Of a stretch of DNA of 14,454 nt, positions 1 through 5,203 are shown one piece after another. A model generated the notes under the pieces. It searched no databases and was not told where the DNA came from. It was given only the letters and a program-made list of their open reading frames with translations. The DNA lies in the NCBI GenBank assembly GCA_913054115.1, contig CAJXIS010000012.1, forward strand, positions 1 through 14,454, read 5' to 3'. How positions within the stretch are numbered: the first letter of the stretch is position 1; the number at the start of each line of letters is the position of its first letter. The translations under genes and the position numbers were made by a program. The stretch is from an uncultured Acidimicrobiaceae bacterium (lineage in GTDB: Bacteria; Actinomycetota; Acidimicrobiia; Acidimicrobiales; MedAcidi-G1).

Positions 1-712
1 GTGACTTGCCGCCCTTGCGTGCCACGGCGACGATGGACTCGACGTCGGGCCATTCGTCGCCGGTCCTGCGGTCTCGGCCGCCGAGCGCCGACACGTACAC
101 GTCGGCCTGGCGCCACAGCACCCCCTTCGGCATGCCGGTGGTCCCGCCGGTGTACAGGATGTAGAGGTCGTCCGGTGTCGGCTCGACCCCGGGGTCGGGG
201 TCGCTGGCTGCGAGTGCGTCGTCGAACCAGACCGCCCCGGGCAGCAGCGGGTTGTCCGATGCGTCCGGCACCTGGATCAATGTTCTCGGGCCGGTCATGC
301 CCTCGAGCACCTCGGCCAGCGTCGCTGCGAATGCCGAGTGGTACACGAGGCCGCGGGCGGCGCTGTCGTGCAGCAGGTAGGTGAGTTCCTCGGCCACGTA
401 CCGGTAGTTGACGTTGAAGGGTGCAACCCGGGCCTCGAGGCAGCCGAGGTTGGCGATCAGGAACTCGGCGCTGTTGTGGAGGTACAGCCCGAACGTGTCC
501 TGCCCGATCTCGTGGTTGGCGAGCTCGTGGCGCTCTTTGCGCACCTCGAAGCCCTGATCGACCAGATAGCGGCCGAACCGCCGGGCCCGGTCCTGCATGT
601 CGGCGTAGGTGAGGCGCAGGTCGTCCTGTGGGAGAAGATGCACGTAGTACTCGCGGTCGGGCACGGCTTCGGCGACGGCTCGTGCAAGCACCGTGAGGTT
701 GTAGTCAGGCAT
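1..712 (-). CDS. Acyl-CoA synthetase (AMP-forming), N-terminal part, cut by window edge
   Basis: ANL-superfamily adenylating enzyme that would activate a carboxylic acid, probably a fatty acid, to its acyl-CoA through an acyl-AMP. The first 237 residues are visible; the C-terminal half lies beyond position 1. The start ATG is at 712-710, and the protein begins MPDYNLTVLARAVAEAVPDR, a usual opening for actinobacterial FadD-type enzymes. The P-loop signature YILYTGGTTGMPKG is at residues 184-197, followed by VLWRQADVY. Upstream, the segment around GLYLHNSAEFLIANLGCLEARVAPFNVNY is typical of the AMP-binding domain. No clear Shine-Dalgarno precedes the start; an AT-richer patch (about 722-745) may hold the promoter. 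The substrate cannot be told from this part. The preceding crcB2 gene on the same strand ends 67 bp upstream, so read-through is possible. Confidence 0.93.
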   Translation of the reverse strand, partial: MPDYNLTVLARAVAEAVPDREYYVHLLPQDDLRLTYADMQDRARRFGRYLVDQGFEVRKERHELANHEIGQDTFGLYLHNSAEFLIANLGCLEARVAPFNVNYRYVAEELTYLLHDSAARGLVYHSAFAATLAEVLEGMTGPRTLIQVPDASDNPLLPGAVWFDDALAASDPDPGVEPTPDDLYILYTGGTTGMPKGVLWRQADVYVSALGGRDRRTGDEWPDVESIVAVARKGGKS

Positions 713-779
713 GGGTGTCGGAGAATCTTTCGTTTTCTTGAGATCTTGCTGGAGTTGTCGGCGGGAGGGGGAAGTGCGT

Positions 780-1175
780 TCAGCCGCTGATCTCGAGGCC
801 CAGCCACGCTGCGGCCAGGCCCAGCAACAGTGTGCCCCCCACATAGAGGGTCGCAGCAGTTCGGGGCGTCGGGTTCAAACGACCGGCAGCGTTTCTGGTC
901 GGACTCGCAGAGTCTTCGGCCAGGTCCGCTGCGTCCTGGGCGAAGCGGGAGAACGTCGTGAGGGCGCCGAGACCTCCGGTTCCCACGATCGTCATCGTCG
1001 CCGCGGAAGCGCCACTCCCGGCGAGCAGCCCCAGCAGGAACGCCCCGACCACATTCACCAGCAGCGTGCCCCAGTGCCTGCCCGGCCAGCGGTGGCCGGC
1101 CATCCAGCGCACCACGGCGCCTATCCCCGCGAGTACGAAGAACGCAAGGATCGCAAGGATCGCCGAGCCGGTCAT
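780..1175 (-). CDS. crcB2: Fluoride channel CrcB/Fluc, second subunit
   Basis: Small membrane protein of 131 residues, the normal Fluc length, that lets fluoride leave the cytoplasm. Four hydrophobic segments are visible. Family motifs: G-IGAVVRW near residues 17-24, the pore-region Asn in LLVNVVGAFLLG (N41), and GTGGLGALTTFSRF at 65-78, which carries the Thr/Phe residues lining the pore and central sodium site. The start ATG (1175-1173) overlaps the stop of the upstream crcB gene by four bases (ATGA), so the two are translationally coupled. Fluc channels are dual-topology dimers; where a bacterium has two adjacent genes they often form a heterodimer of opposite orientations. That pairing is inference here. 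Confidence 0.94.
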   Translation of the reverse strand: MTGSAILAILAFFVLAGIGAVVRWMAGHRWPGRHWGTLLVNVVGAFLLGLLAGSGASAATMTIVGTGGLGALTTFSRFAQDAADLAEDSASPTRNAAGRLNPTPRTAATLYVGGTLLLGLAAAWLGLEISG

Positions 1176-1714
1176 CGGTTGGCTCGATTCCCACGCCCGG
1201 CCCCTCGCCCGAGCAGGAACGCCCCGAACCCGAGCGCCACCGACAGCACCACGTACGAGGCGGCGGCACCCGGCCTGGCGTCCCGCATGAGTTCGGCGGC
1301 ATCGACCGCGAACGTGCTGAACGTCGTCAACCCCCCGCAGAACCCGGTTCCGACCAGCAGCAGCGCGCGGTCGGCCTGGTCTCCGGCACCGGCCAGGTCG
1401 GCGGCTCCGGGTCTCTTCCCGGCACCGGCGGTGCCACCAACCCTGACCCTCGCTCCGGCTCGTCTCATGAGCACCCCTAGGAGCCCGCACCCGATGAAGT
1501 TGACCAGCACCACCGGCCATGGCAGTCCCCAGGGCAGGCCCTCCTGGAGGCCGATGTAAAGGTTGTCGTCCACCGCCACCAGCGTCGTGGTCGCGGTCCG
1601 TGCATCCTGTTCGCCGCCCGGCAGCACCTCGAGTACGGCCCATCGGACACCAGCACCCACCGCCCCGCCCAGGGCGACGAGCACGGCTGAAGTTCGCAGG
1701 AGACCCAGTCGCAT
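1172..1714 (-). CDS. crcB1: Fluoride channel CrcB/Fluc, first subunit (long form)
   Basis: Fluoride exporter subunit of 180 residues, about 50 longer than usual. Conserved elements: GGAVGAGVRW (16-25), the pore Asn in LVNFIGCGLLG (N72), and GTGFCGGLTTFSTF (122-135). The extra length comes from an insert between the first helix and the Asn motif (about 35-66) and a Gly/Ala/Arg-rich loop (about 84-115). It is first of the two-gene crcB unit and overlaps crcB2 by 4 bp. The start at 1714 is supported by a TAGTGT box six bases upstream, which would give a leaderless mRNA. I looked for the fluoride riboswitch in the upstream 200 bases and did not recognise one. Confidence 0.93.
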   Translation of the reverse strand: MRLGLLRTSAVLVALGGAVGAGVRWAVLEVLPGGEQDARTATTTLVAVDDNLYIGLQEGLPWGLPWPVVLVNFIGCGLLGVLMRRAGARVRVGGTAGAGKRPGAADLAGAGDQADRALLLVGTGFCGGLTTFSTFAVDAAELMRDARPGAAASYVVLSVALGFGAFLLGRGAGRGNRANR

Positions 1715-1726
1715 GCCCGGACACTA
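1712..1726 (-). promoter_or_regulatory. Leaderless -10 element of crcB1
   Basis: On the minus strand TAGTGT (1726-1721), then six bases, then ATG (1714-1712). No Shine-Dalgarno lies between. The same hexamer with the same spacing precedes dut. No convincing -35 box was seen. Confidence 0.6.
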
Positions 1727-1839
1727 GGTGTACTTGCCGAGATCCCGGCTCGTGAGTCGACCGGGGCCGGTTGCCGGTTGTTCGGCCACTTCGGGTGGGG
1801 TGCCGGCCGGCGAGCGTGCCAGGCCAAGGGGTGTGACAG

Positions 1840-1910
1840 CCGCCCCGCACCCGCCCCGGCTCCCGCCCCGGCTCCCGCCCCGGCTCCCGCCCCGGCTCCC
1901 GCCCCGGCAC
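1840..1910. repeat. 12-bp tandem repeat, five units
   Basis: Unit ccgccccggctc repeats at 1851, 1863, 1875, 1887 and 1899. The first four are identical; the last has one T-to-A change. A decayed copy, one base short, precedes them from 1840. The array sits in the 220-bp gap between the start of crcB1 (1714) and the end of the hydrolase gene (1935). I judge it noncoding: its frames read only as Pro-Ala or Glu-Pro-Gly-Arg runs without a plausible gene around them. Confidence 0.9.
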
Positions 1911-1934
1911 CCGTCCTCGTCCGAGGGTTCCGCC

Positions 1935-2585
1935 TCAGTCCCCGTTTCCGCAGGCTGCGCCGTTCCAGTCGGCGACTCCGGCGACCAGCCCGTCGATCAG
2001 GTCGTCGAGTTGCGGTGCCCGTGGGGTGCCGTCCCGGTCGCTCCAGTCGTGGGCCTCGATGTTCCACCGGATGCTCGGCGGCAGCTCGACCTGCACGCCA
2101 CCGTGCCGCGGCCTGTTGACGGGGTTGCGGGGGTGGATGCCTCTCAGCCTGCGGGGCATCTCGGCGAGGTCGTCGACGACCCGGAAGTCGTCGGGGAGCG
2201 TGCCCCTGAGGTGGCCGGCGAGATGGTTGGCGAACGGTCGGTTGGTGCCGCCGAGAAGCACGGCAAAGAAGTCGTCATCGCGGCCATAGCCGTGGATCGA
2301 GACGATCGTCTCGACCCGTCCGAGGAAGTCGGCCAGCCGTGGTGAGGCTGAGGGGTCGAAGCCGGTGGACGAGAGGTGGTGTCGGGAGCCTTCGGGCTGC
2401 AGCACGCCGTAGTACGAGGCACCGGTGCGGCCGGCGACCTCCCGGGCGACCACCTCCGTGGCTCGTTCCAGGCCCCCGCCGTGGAGGGCGCACACGCCGA
2501 ACGTCGAGCCCAGTTCCAGTTCCTCGACCACGCCGGGCAGTGCGAGCAGCGTCGACAGGTCGGCGATCCGTCGGATCGGGCTCAT
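1935..2585 (-). CDS. Poly-gamma-glutamate hydrolase family protein
   Basis: A 216-residue protein resembling the PF05908 family (phage PghP / YmaC-like zinc peptidases that cut poly-gamma-glutamate). Visible family segments: FGVCALHGGGLERATEVVA (29-47) with H35 and E40 as likely metal ligands, ASYYGVLQP (56-64), SIHGYG (97-101, H98), LLGGTNR (110-116), GIHPRNPVN (149-157, H151) and GVQVELPP (163-170, E167). There is no signal peptide, so it is probably cytoplasmic. The start ATG (2585-2583) overlaps the stop of the CcdA-like gene by 4 bp, making it the third gene of the redox operon. A link between it and disulfide chemistry is not obvious. The true substrate in a species without known poly-gamma-glutamate is uncertain. 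Confidence 0.85.
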   Translation of the reverse strand: MSPIRRIADLSTLLALPGVVEELELGSTFGVCALHGGGLERATEVVAREVAGRTGASYYGVLQPEGSRHHLSSTGFDPSASPRLADFLGRVETIVSIHGYGRDDDFFAVLLGGTNRPFANHLAGHLRGTLPDDFRVVDDLAEMPRRLRGIHPRNPVNRPRHGGVQVELPPSIRWNIEAHDWSDRDGTPRAPQLDDLIDGLVAGVADWNGAACGNGD

Positions 2586-3676
2586 CGGCGCCGGAATGCC
2601 GGACGGGCGAGGATCACGAGCGTCGTCACGACGACGAGCGTCAGCAGCGCCTCGAGCGGGACCGCCCAGCGTCCCGGTGTGCCGGTCCAGTTGGCCATGC
2701 GGGTCGGCCAGTCCAGGACGAGCCGTCCGACGGGGAACAGCACGAGTTCGCCCCGGTGGGCGATGCCCTCGCCGAGCAGCCATGCCATTCCGACGACCGT
2801 CCAGCCTGTCTGGCGGGCCTCCCGGGTCATTGCCGGTCCGATGCCCCAGATCACGGCGGTGAGGACCACGAGCCACAGCGCCAGCCCCACCCGTGCGCCA
2901 CCTGACTGCACGACCCAGTTGGTGAGGTGGGACTGCAGGTCGGTCACGGCATCGACGATCGGGTTCGAGGAGGTGGCGGGGTTGCGGAGCAGTCGGATCT
3001 CGTAGATGCCGTAGACGACGAGGTAGGCGCCGCCGAGCACGAGGGCGAAGGTGCCGATCCTGTCCATGAACGGGAGGAGCCGACGCAGGTGCCGGACGAG
3101 TCCGCCGCGCGCCAGCGCCAGCGAGAGGGTCAGCGAGGCGACGACAGCGGTCATTCCGGCGGCGAAGGCCAGGTAGGTGGCGGTGCCCTCGAGGATGCCG
3201 TCGCGGCCGAAGCTGCCTGCGATCTGCAGCAGGAAGATCGGCGCCGCGCAGCCGACCGAGACGATGGCGTACGAGACGCCGAATCCGAACACGGACCACA
3301 GTTCGCTGGATCCCGGGCCGCGGCGGATCTTCGGCGTCGGTAGTCGGATCTTGCGTCCTGCGAGCAGCGTGAGGCCGTAGCCGATGAGCAGGATGCCGAC
3401 GAGGACGGTGATCCAGGGGGTTCGTCGGGCGATCGACTCCTCGGTTGTCAGGTGGGTGACCGCCAGTCCGAGGGTGCCGAAGACCAGCACGAAGGCGCCG
3501 GCCATGACGAGGCTGACGAGCAGCCCCCGGAGGACCTGTTCGGGCCGGTCCTCCCGGTCGGCGGCATCGCCGGCGAGGAAGTAGCCGAGCCAGGTGGGGA
3601 GCATGGCGAAGCCGCACGGGTTGATGGCGGTCACGAGGCCGAGCGTGAACGGGAGGGTGAGCCCGAGATCGAACAT
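2582..3676 (-). CDS. CcdA/DsbD-type transmembrane thiol-disulfide carrier
   Basis: Polytopic membrane protein of 364 residues, likely moving reducing equivalents from cytoplasmic thioredoxin to an extracytoplasmic thioredoxin. The N-terminal 240 residues are CcdA-like: the first helix holds INPCGFAMLPTW (C21, with the family NPC..P pattern), and the fourth holds SVGCAAPIFLL (C143). These are the two redox cysteines expected in helices 1 and 4. A C-terminal extension of about 120 residues adds two to three hydrophobic segments (around 265-285 and 340-357), longer than simple CcdA. It follows the TlpA-like lipoprotein on the same strand after 91 bp and overlaps the next gene by 4 bp. GGGGTGG, six bases before ATG 3676, is the only Shine-Dalgarno-like sequence. 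Confidence 0.9.
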   Translation of the reverse strand: MFDLGLTLPFTLGLVTAINPCGFAMLPTWLGYFLAGDAADREDRPEQVLRGLLVSLVMAGAFVLVFGTLGLAVTHLTTEESIARRTPWITVLVGILLIGYGLTLLAGRKIRLPTPKIRRGPGSSELWSVFGFGVSYAIVSVGCAAPIFLLQIAGSFGRDGILEGTATYLAFAAGMTAVVASLTLSLALARGGLVRHLRRLLPFMDRIGTFALVLGGAYLVVYGIYEIRLLRNPATSSNPIVDAVTDLQSHLTNWVVQSGGARVGLALWLVVLTAVIWGIGPAMTREARQTGWTVVGMAWLLGEGIAHRGELVLFPVGRLVLDWPTRMANWTGTPGRWAVPLEALLTLVVVTTLVILARPAFRRR

Positions 3677-3678
3677 CA

Positions 3679-3741
3679 GGCGCCACCCCGGGCCGGTGGG
3701 GAGGCAGGCAGGTCGGCCGGTCTGGCGCCACCCCGGGCCGG
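3679..3741. repeat. Pair of 18-bp direct repeats
   Basis: The 18-mer ggcgccaccccgggccgg occurs at 3679-3696 and again, perfectly, at 3724-3741, 45 bp apart. Both copies are in the 91-bp gap between the thioredoxin lipoprotein and the CcdA-like gene. On the minus strand the copy nearer the gene supplies the GGGGTGG just upstream of the CcdA start. Confidence 0.9.
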
Positions 3742-3767
3742 CGTGGCCACAGGCAAAACAGCCGGCA

Positions 3768-4259
3768 TCAGAGGTGCTCCTCGGCGAGGGCGCTGAGTCG
3801 TTCGAGGTCGAGCGGGCCCTGGTTGACGAGGGTCAGTCGACCCTGCCGGTCGATGAAGGCGGTGACCGGTAGGCCGACGGCGCCGAACGCCTCGACGAAT
3901 ACGCCTTCCGGATCGCTGCCCAGCAGATAGGTGATGTCGAGTTCGTCGGTCAGGGCTGCGGAGCGGGTCGGCGAGTCGGAGATGTTGAGGCCGAGCACCC
4001 GGATCTCGTCACCACGTTGCCGGTGGAACGCCTCGAGGTCGGGCATCTCGGCGAGGCAGGGGGCGCACCAGGTGGCCCAGAGGTTGACGACCAGGGGTCG
4101 GCCGTCGTCGGCCTGCAGCTCGGCGAGGGTTGTGGTGCCGCCGTCCACGAGCTGGAAGGTGCGGGTGAGGACGTCGGAGCCGTCGGAGCCGGCCGAGCCG
4201 CAGGAGGTCAGGGCGGTGCACAGCAACAATCCGAGAACGAGGGCGATCGGCCGAACCAC
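3768..4259 (-). CDS. TlpA/ResA-like thioredoxin-fold lipoprotein
   Basis: Secreted, membrane-anchored thiol-disulfide oxidoreductase of 163 residues. The N-terminus is a lipoprotein signal: VRPIALVLGLLLCTALTSC, with LTSC as lipobox and C20 as the lipidated Cys. The thioredoxin-like domain follows, with active site WATWCAPC (C65, C68) and a cis-proline loop GLPVTAFID near residue 132. It probably receives electrons from the CcdA-like protein encoded next, and serves cytochrome c maturation or general disulfide repair outside the membrane. The GTG start at 4259 is chosen because a TACCGT box lies exactly seven bases upstream and the signal peptide begins there. Longer in-frame extensions upstream lack coding character. 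Confidence 0.92.
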   Translation of the reverse strand: MVRPIALVLGLLLCTALTSCGSAGSDGSDVLTRTFQLVDGGTTTLAELQADDGRPLVVNLWATWCAPCLAEMPDLEAFHRQRGDEIRVLGLNISDSPTRSAALTDELDITYLLGSDPEGVFVEAFGAVGLPVTAFIDRQGRLTLVNQGPLDLERLSALAEEHL

Positions 4260-4272
4260 GCCGCCGACGGTA
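4257..4272 (-). promoter_or_regulatory. Leaderless -10 element of the thioredoxin lipoprotein operon
   Basis: Minus strand TACCGT (4272-4267), seven bases, GTG (4259-4257). It would drive the three-gene thioredoxin / CcdA / hydrolase unit. Confidence 0.55.
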
Positions 4273-4320
4273 GTCGGACCCGGGTCCCAGCGGGAGAGCG
4301 CGGGTCTGCGATGGTGCGCC

Positions 4321-4359
4321 CACGGGTCGGGGCTCGTCGAGGCGTCACCCCGACCCGTG
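4321..4359 (-). terminator. Stable hairpin after whiB7, probable terminator
   Basis: Perfect 12-bp inverted repeat cacgggtcgggg (4321-4332) and ccccgacccgtg (4348-4359) with a 15-base loop, lying about 50 bp past the whiB7 stop and before the next minus-strand promoter. No T-tract follows on either strand, so intrinsic termination is likely but not certain. Confidence 0.55.
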
Positions 4360-4407
4360 TTGATGGCGGCTTGTGCTCCCCGTGGCGGGGGAGGCCCGTT
4401 CGTCGGC

Positions 4408-4743
4408 TTACGCCGAGCGGAGTTCCGATTGGAGGTGTACCGGAATGGGCACCACGGGGAGCAGGTCTCCGGGGCGGGGCACCTTCGGTGGCCGTCCGCG
4501 TCGTCGCTTGGTGGCGAGCATCCTTCCGTTGCGGAAGATCTGTCCGCCCCAGACGCCCCAGGGTTCACGCCTGGCGAGCGCACCTTCGAGGCATGGCACG
4601 AGGGCCGGGCACTCGGTGCAGATGAGCTTCGCCTGGGCGATGTCGCCGAGGTCGTCGGAGAAGAAGATGTGTGTGGGCACGCCGAGCCGTTCGCATTCGG
4701 CGTCGGCTCGCCAGGTCTCGGGTTCGTACTGCAGTGCCAGCAT
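4408..4743 (-). CDS. whiB7: WhiB7-like iron-sulfur transcription factor
   Basis: WhiB-family regulator of 111 residues. It binds a [4Fe-4S] cluster through four cysteines: C17, C42, C45, C51 (the last three as CxxCx5C). The WhiB turn reads EPWGVWGGQIF (60-70), and a C-terminal AT-hook KRRRGRPPK follows at 79-87. That exact order (REPWGVWGG-IF, a short spacer, then an RGRP hook) is the hallmark of mycobacterial WhiB7, which works with the main sigma factor to activate intrinsic antibiotic resistance genes. It is about 20 residues longer than M. tuberculosis WhiB7, mostly in a tail after the hook. It has a proper Shine-Dalgarno (AGGAG, 4755-4751, seven bases before ATG), unlike the leaderless neighbours. 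Its 5' leader carries a small ORF and an attenuator, as known for whiB7/wblC in other Actinobacteria. Confidence 0.92.
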   Translation of the reverse strand: MLALQYEPETWRADAECERLGVPTHIFFSDDLGDIAQAKLICTECPALVPCLEGALARREPWGVWGGQIFRNGRMLATKRRRGRPPKVPRPGDLLPVVPIPVHLQSELRSA

Positions 4744-4809
4744 CGTCGTGCTCCTGTCGTTGTTGTCGGGGGATTGGAGGTGGGGATTGGGGCTGGGAAT
4801 GAAAGTGGG

Positions 4810-4849
4810 CGGAAAAACCAGAAAGGCCGCCGGATGTTTCCGGCGGCCT
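4810..4849 (-). terminator. Rho-independent terminator in the whiB7 leader (attenuator)
   Basis: On the minus strand a perfect 10-bp stem, AGGCCGCCGG (4849-4840) and CCGGCGGCCT (4833-4824) with a six-base loop, is followed by TTCTGGTTTTTCC. It lies 24 bp after the small-ORF stop and 80 bp before the whiB7 start, so it would stop transcripts before the regulator gene. Confidence 0.85.
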
Positions 4850-4898
4850 CGGGGAAGTGGTGTGCGTTGGGCGTTAGCCGTTCGCCTCCCGAGGCCGC
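4843..4898 (-). promoter_or_regulatory. Anti-terminator hairpin competing with the whiB7 leader terminator
   Basis: In the minus-strand RNA, GCGGCCUCGGG (4898-4888), inside the last codons of the small ORF, is an exact 11-base complement of CCCGAGGCCGC (4853-4843). The latter covers seven bases of the 5' arm of the terminator stem plus four bases before it. The two hairpins cannot form together. The 34-base loop contains the ORF stop codon (4876-4874), so a ribosome finishing the ORF would sit next to the upstream arm. Confidence 0.75.
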
Positions 4899-5062
4899 TG
4901 GTGCTTGGTCCAGAACATGAACGTGGTCATCGTGTTCGGGGATGCCGTGTCCATGGACGTGACCGTGTTCGACGCCGGATAGCCCGAGGCGTTCAGACGC
5001 GCGTCGGACACCGGCCGGACGGCCGTGGTGCCGTGGTGGTGTCGATGCGCCAGATGCTGCAT
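4874..5062 (-). CDS. Leader ORF (uORF) upstream of whiB7, 62 codons
   Basis: Small ORF ending 24 bp before the terminator in the whiB7 leader. The 62-residue product is His-rich at the start (MQHLAHRHHHG) and Thr/Met-rich later (MTTFMFWTKHQRPR). I recognise no family. Real translation is supported by codon use: 55 of 62 codons end in G or C, whereas the in-frame stretch before this ATG, back to a GTG at 5131, has only 15 of 23. That favours the ATG at 5062 over the longer 85-residue reading. Later in-frame ATGs (4954, 4930, 4918) are alternative starts; none has a good Shine-Dalgarno. The last codons form the anti-terminator arm, so the likely role is in cis: ribosome position on this ORF decides whether whiB7 is transcribed. 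The long peptide could also have its own function. Confidence 0.7.
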   Translation of the reverse strand: MQHLAHRHHHGTTAVRPVSDARLNASGYPASNTVTSMDTASPNTMTTFMFWTKHQRPREANG

Positions 5063-5114
5063 GGGAATGGTTTCCGGGTTGGTCGGGGACGGTGAATTCT
5101 GTGTCCGGCGTTCC

Positions 5115-5181
5115 ACGATACGGGATGTCACGCCGGGTGACCACCCAACACCATTCAGTGGTGGGCCGTCAAGTGATTTTA
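5115..5181 (-). promoter_or_regulatory. Candidate promoter region of the whiB7 leader
   Basis: Minus strand: AT-rich TAAAAT (5181-5176), three bases, TTGACG (5172-5167). An AT-rich patch just before the -35 box is what I recall for WhiB7-dependent promoters, so autoregulation is plausible. The hexamer 18 bases after it, TTGGGT (5148-5143), is a poor -10. A better -10, TATCGT (5120-5115), lies further on with only a weak -35 (TGGTCA). Which is used cannot be decided by eye. The rest of 4744-5203 is accounted for by the small ORF, the attenuator and this region. Confidence 0.4.
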
Positions 5182-5203
5182 CGTGTCCTGGCGGAAACGC
5201 CCG

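Noticed and set aside
1715..1934. Fluoride riboswitch upstream of crcB1
   Set aside because: No recognisable conserved riboswitch core on the minus strand, and the TAGTGT box six bases before ATG leaves no leader to hold one.
1778..2119. Pro-Ala-repeat protein on the plus strand
   Set aside because: It arises from the 12-bp tandem repeat and runs into the antisense of the hydrolase gene; no start signal or family support.
1840..3741. CRISPR array
   Set aside because: The repeats are contiguous 12-mers at one place and a single 18-bp pair at the other; no spacers and no cas genes.
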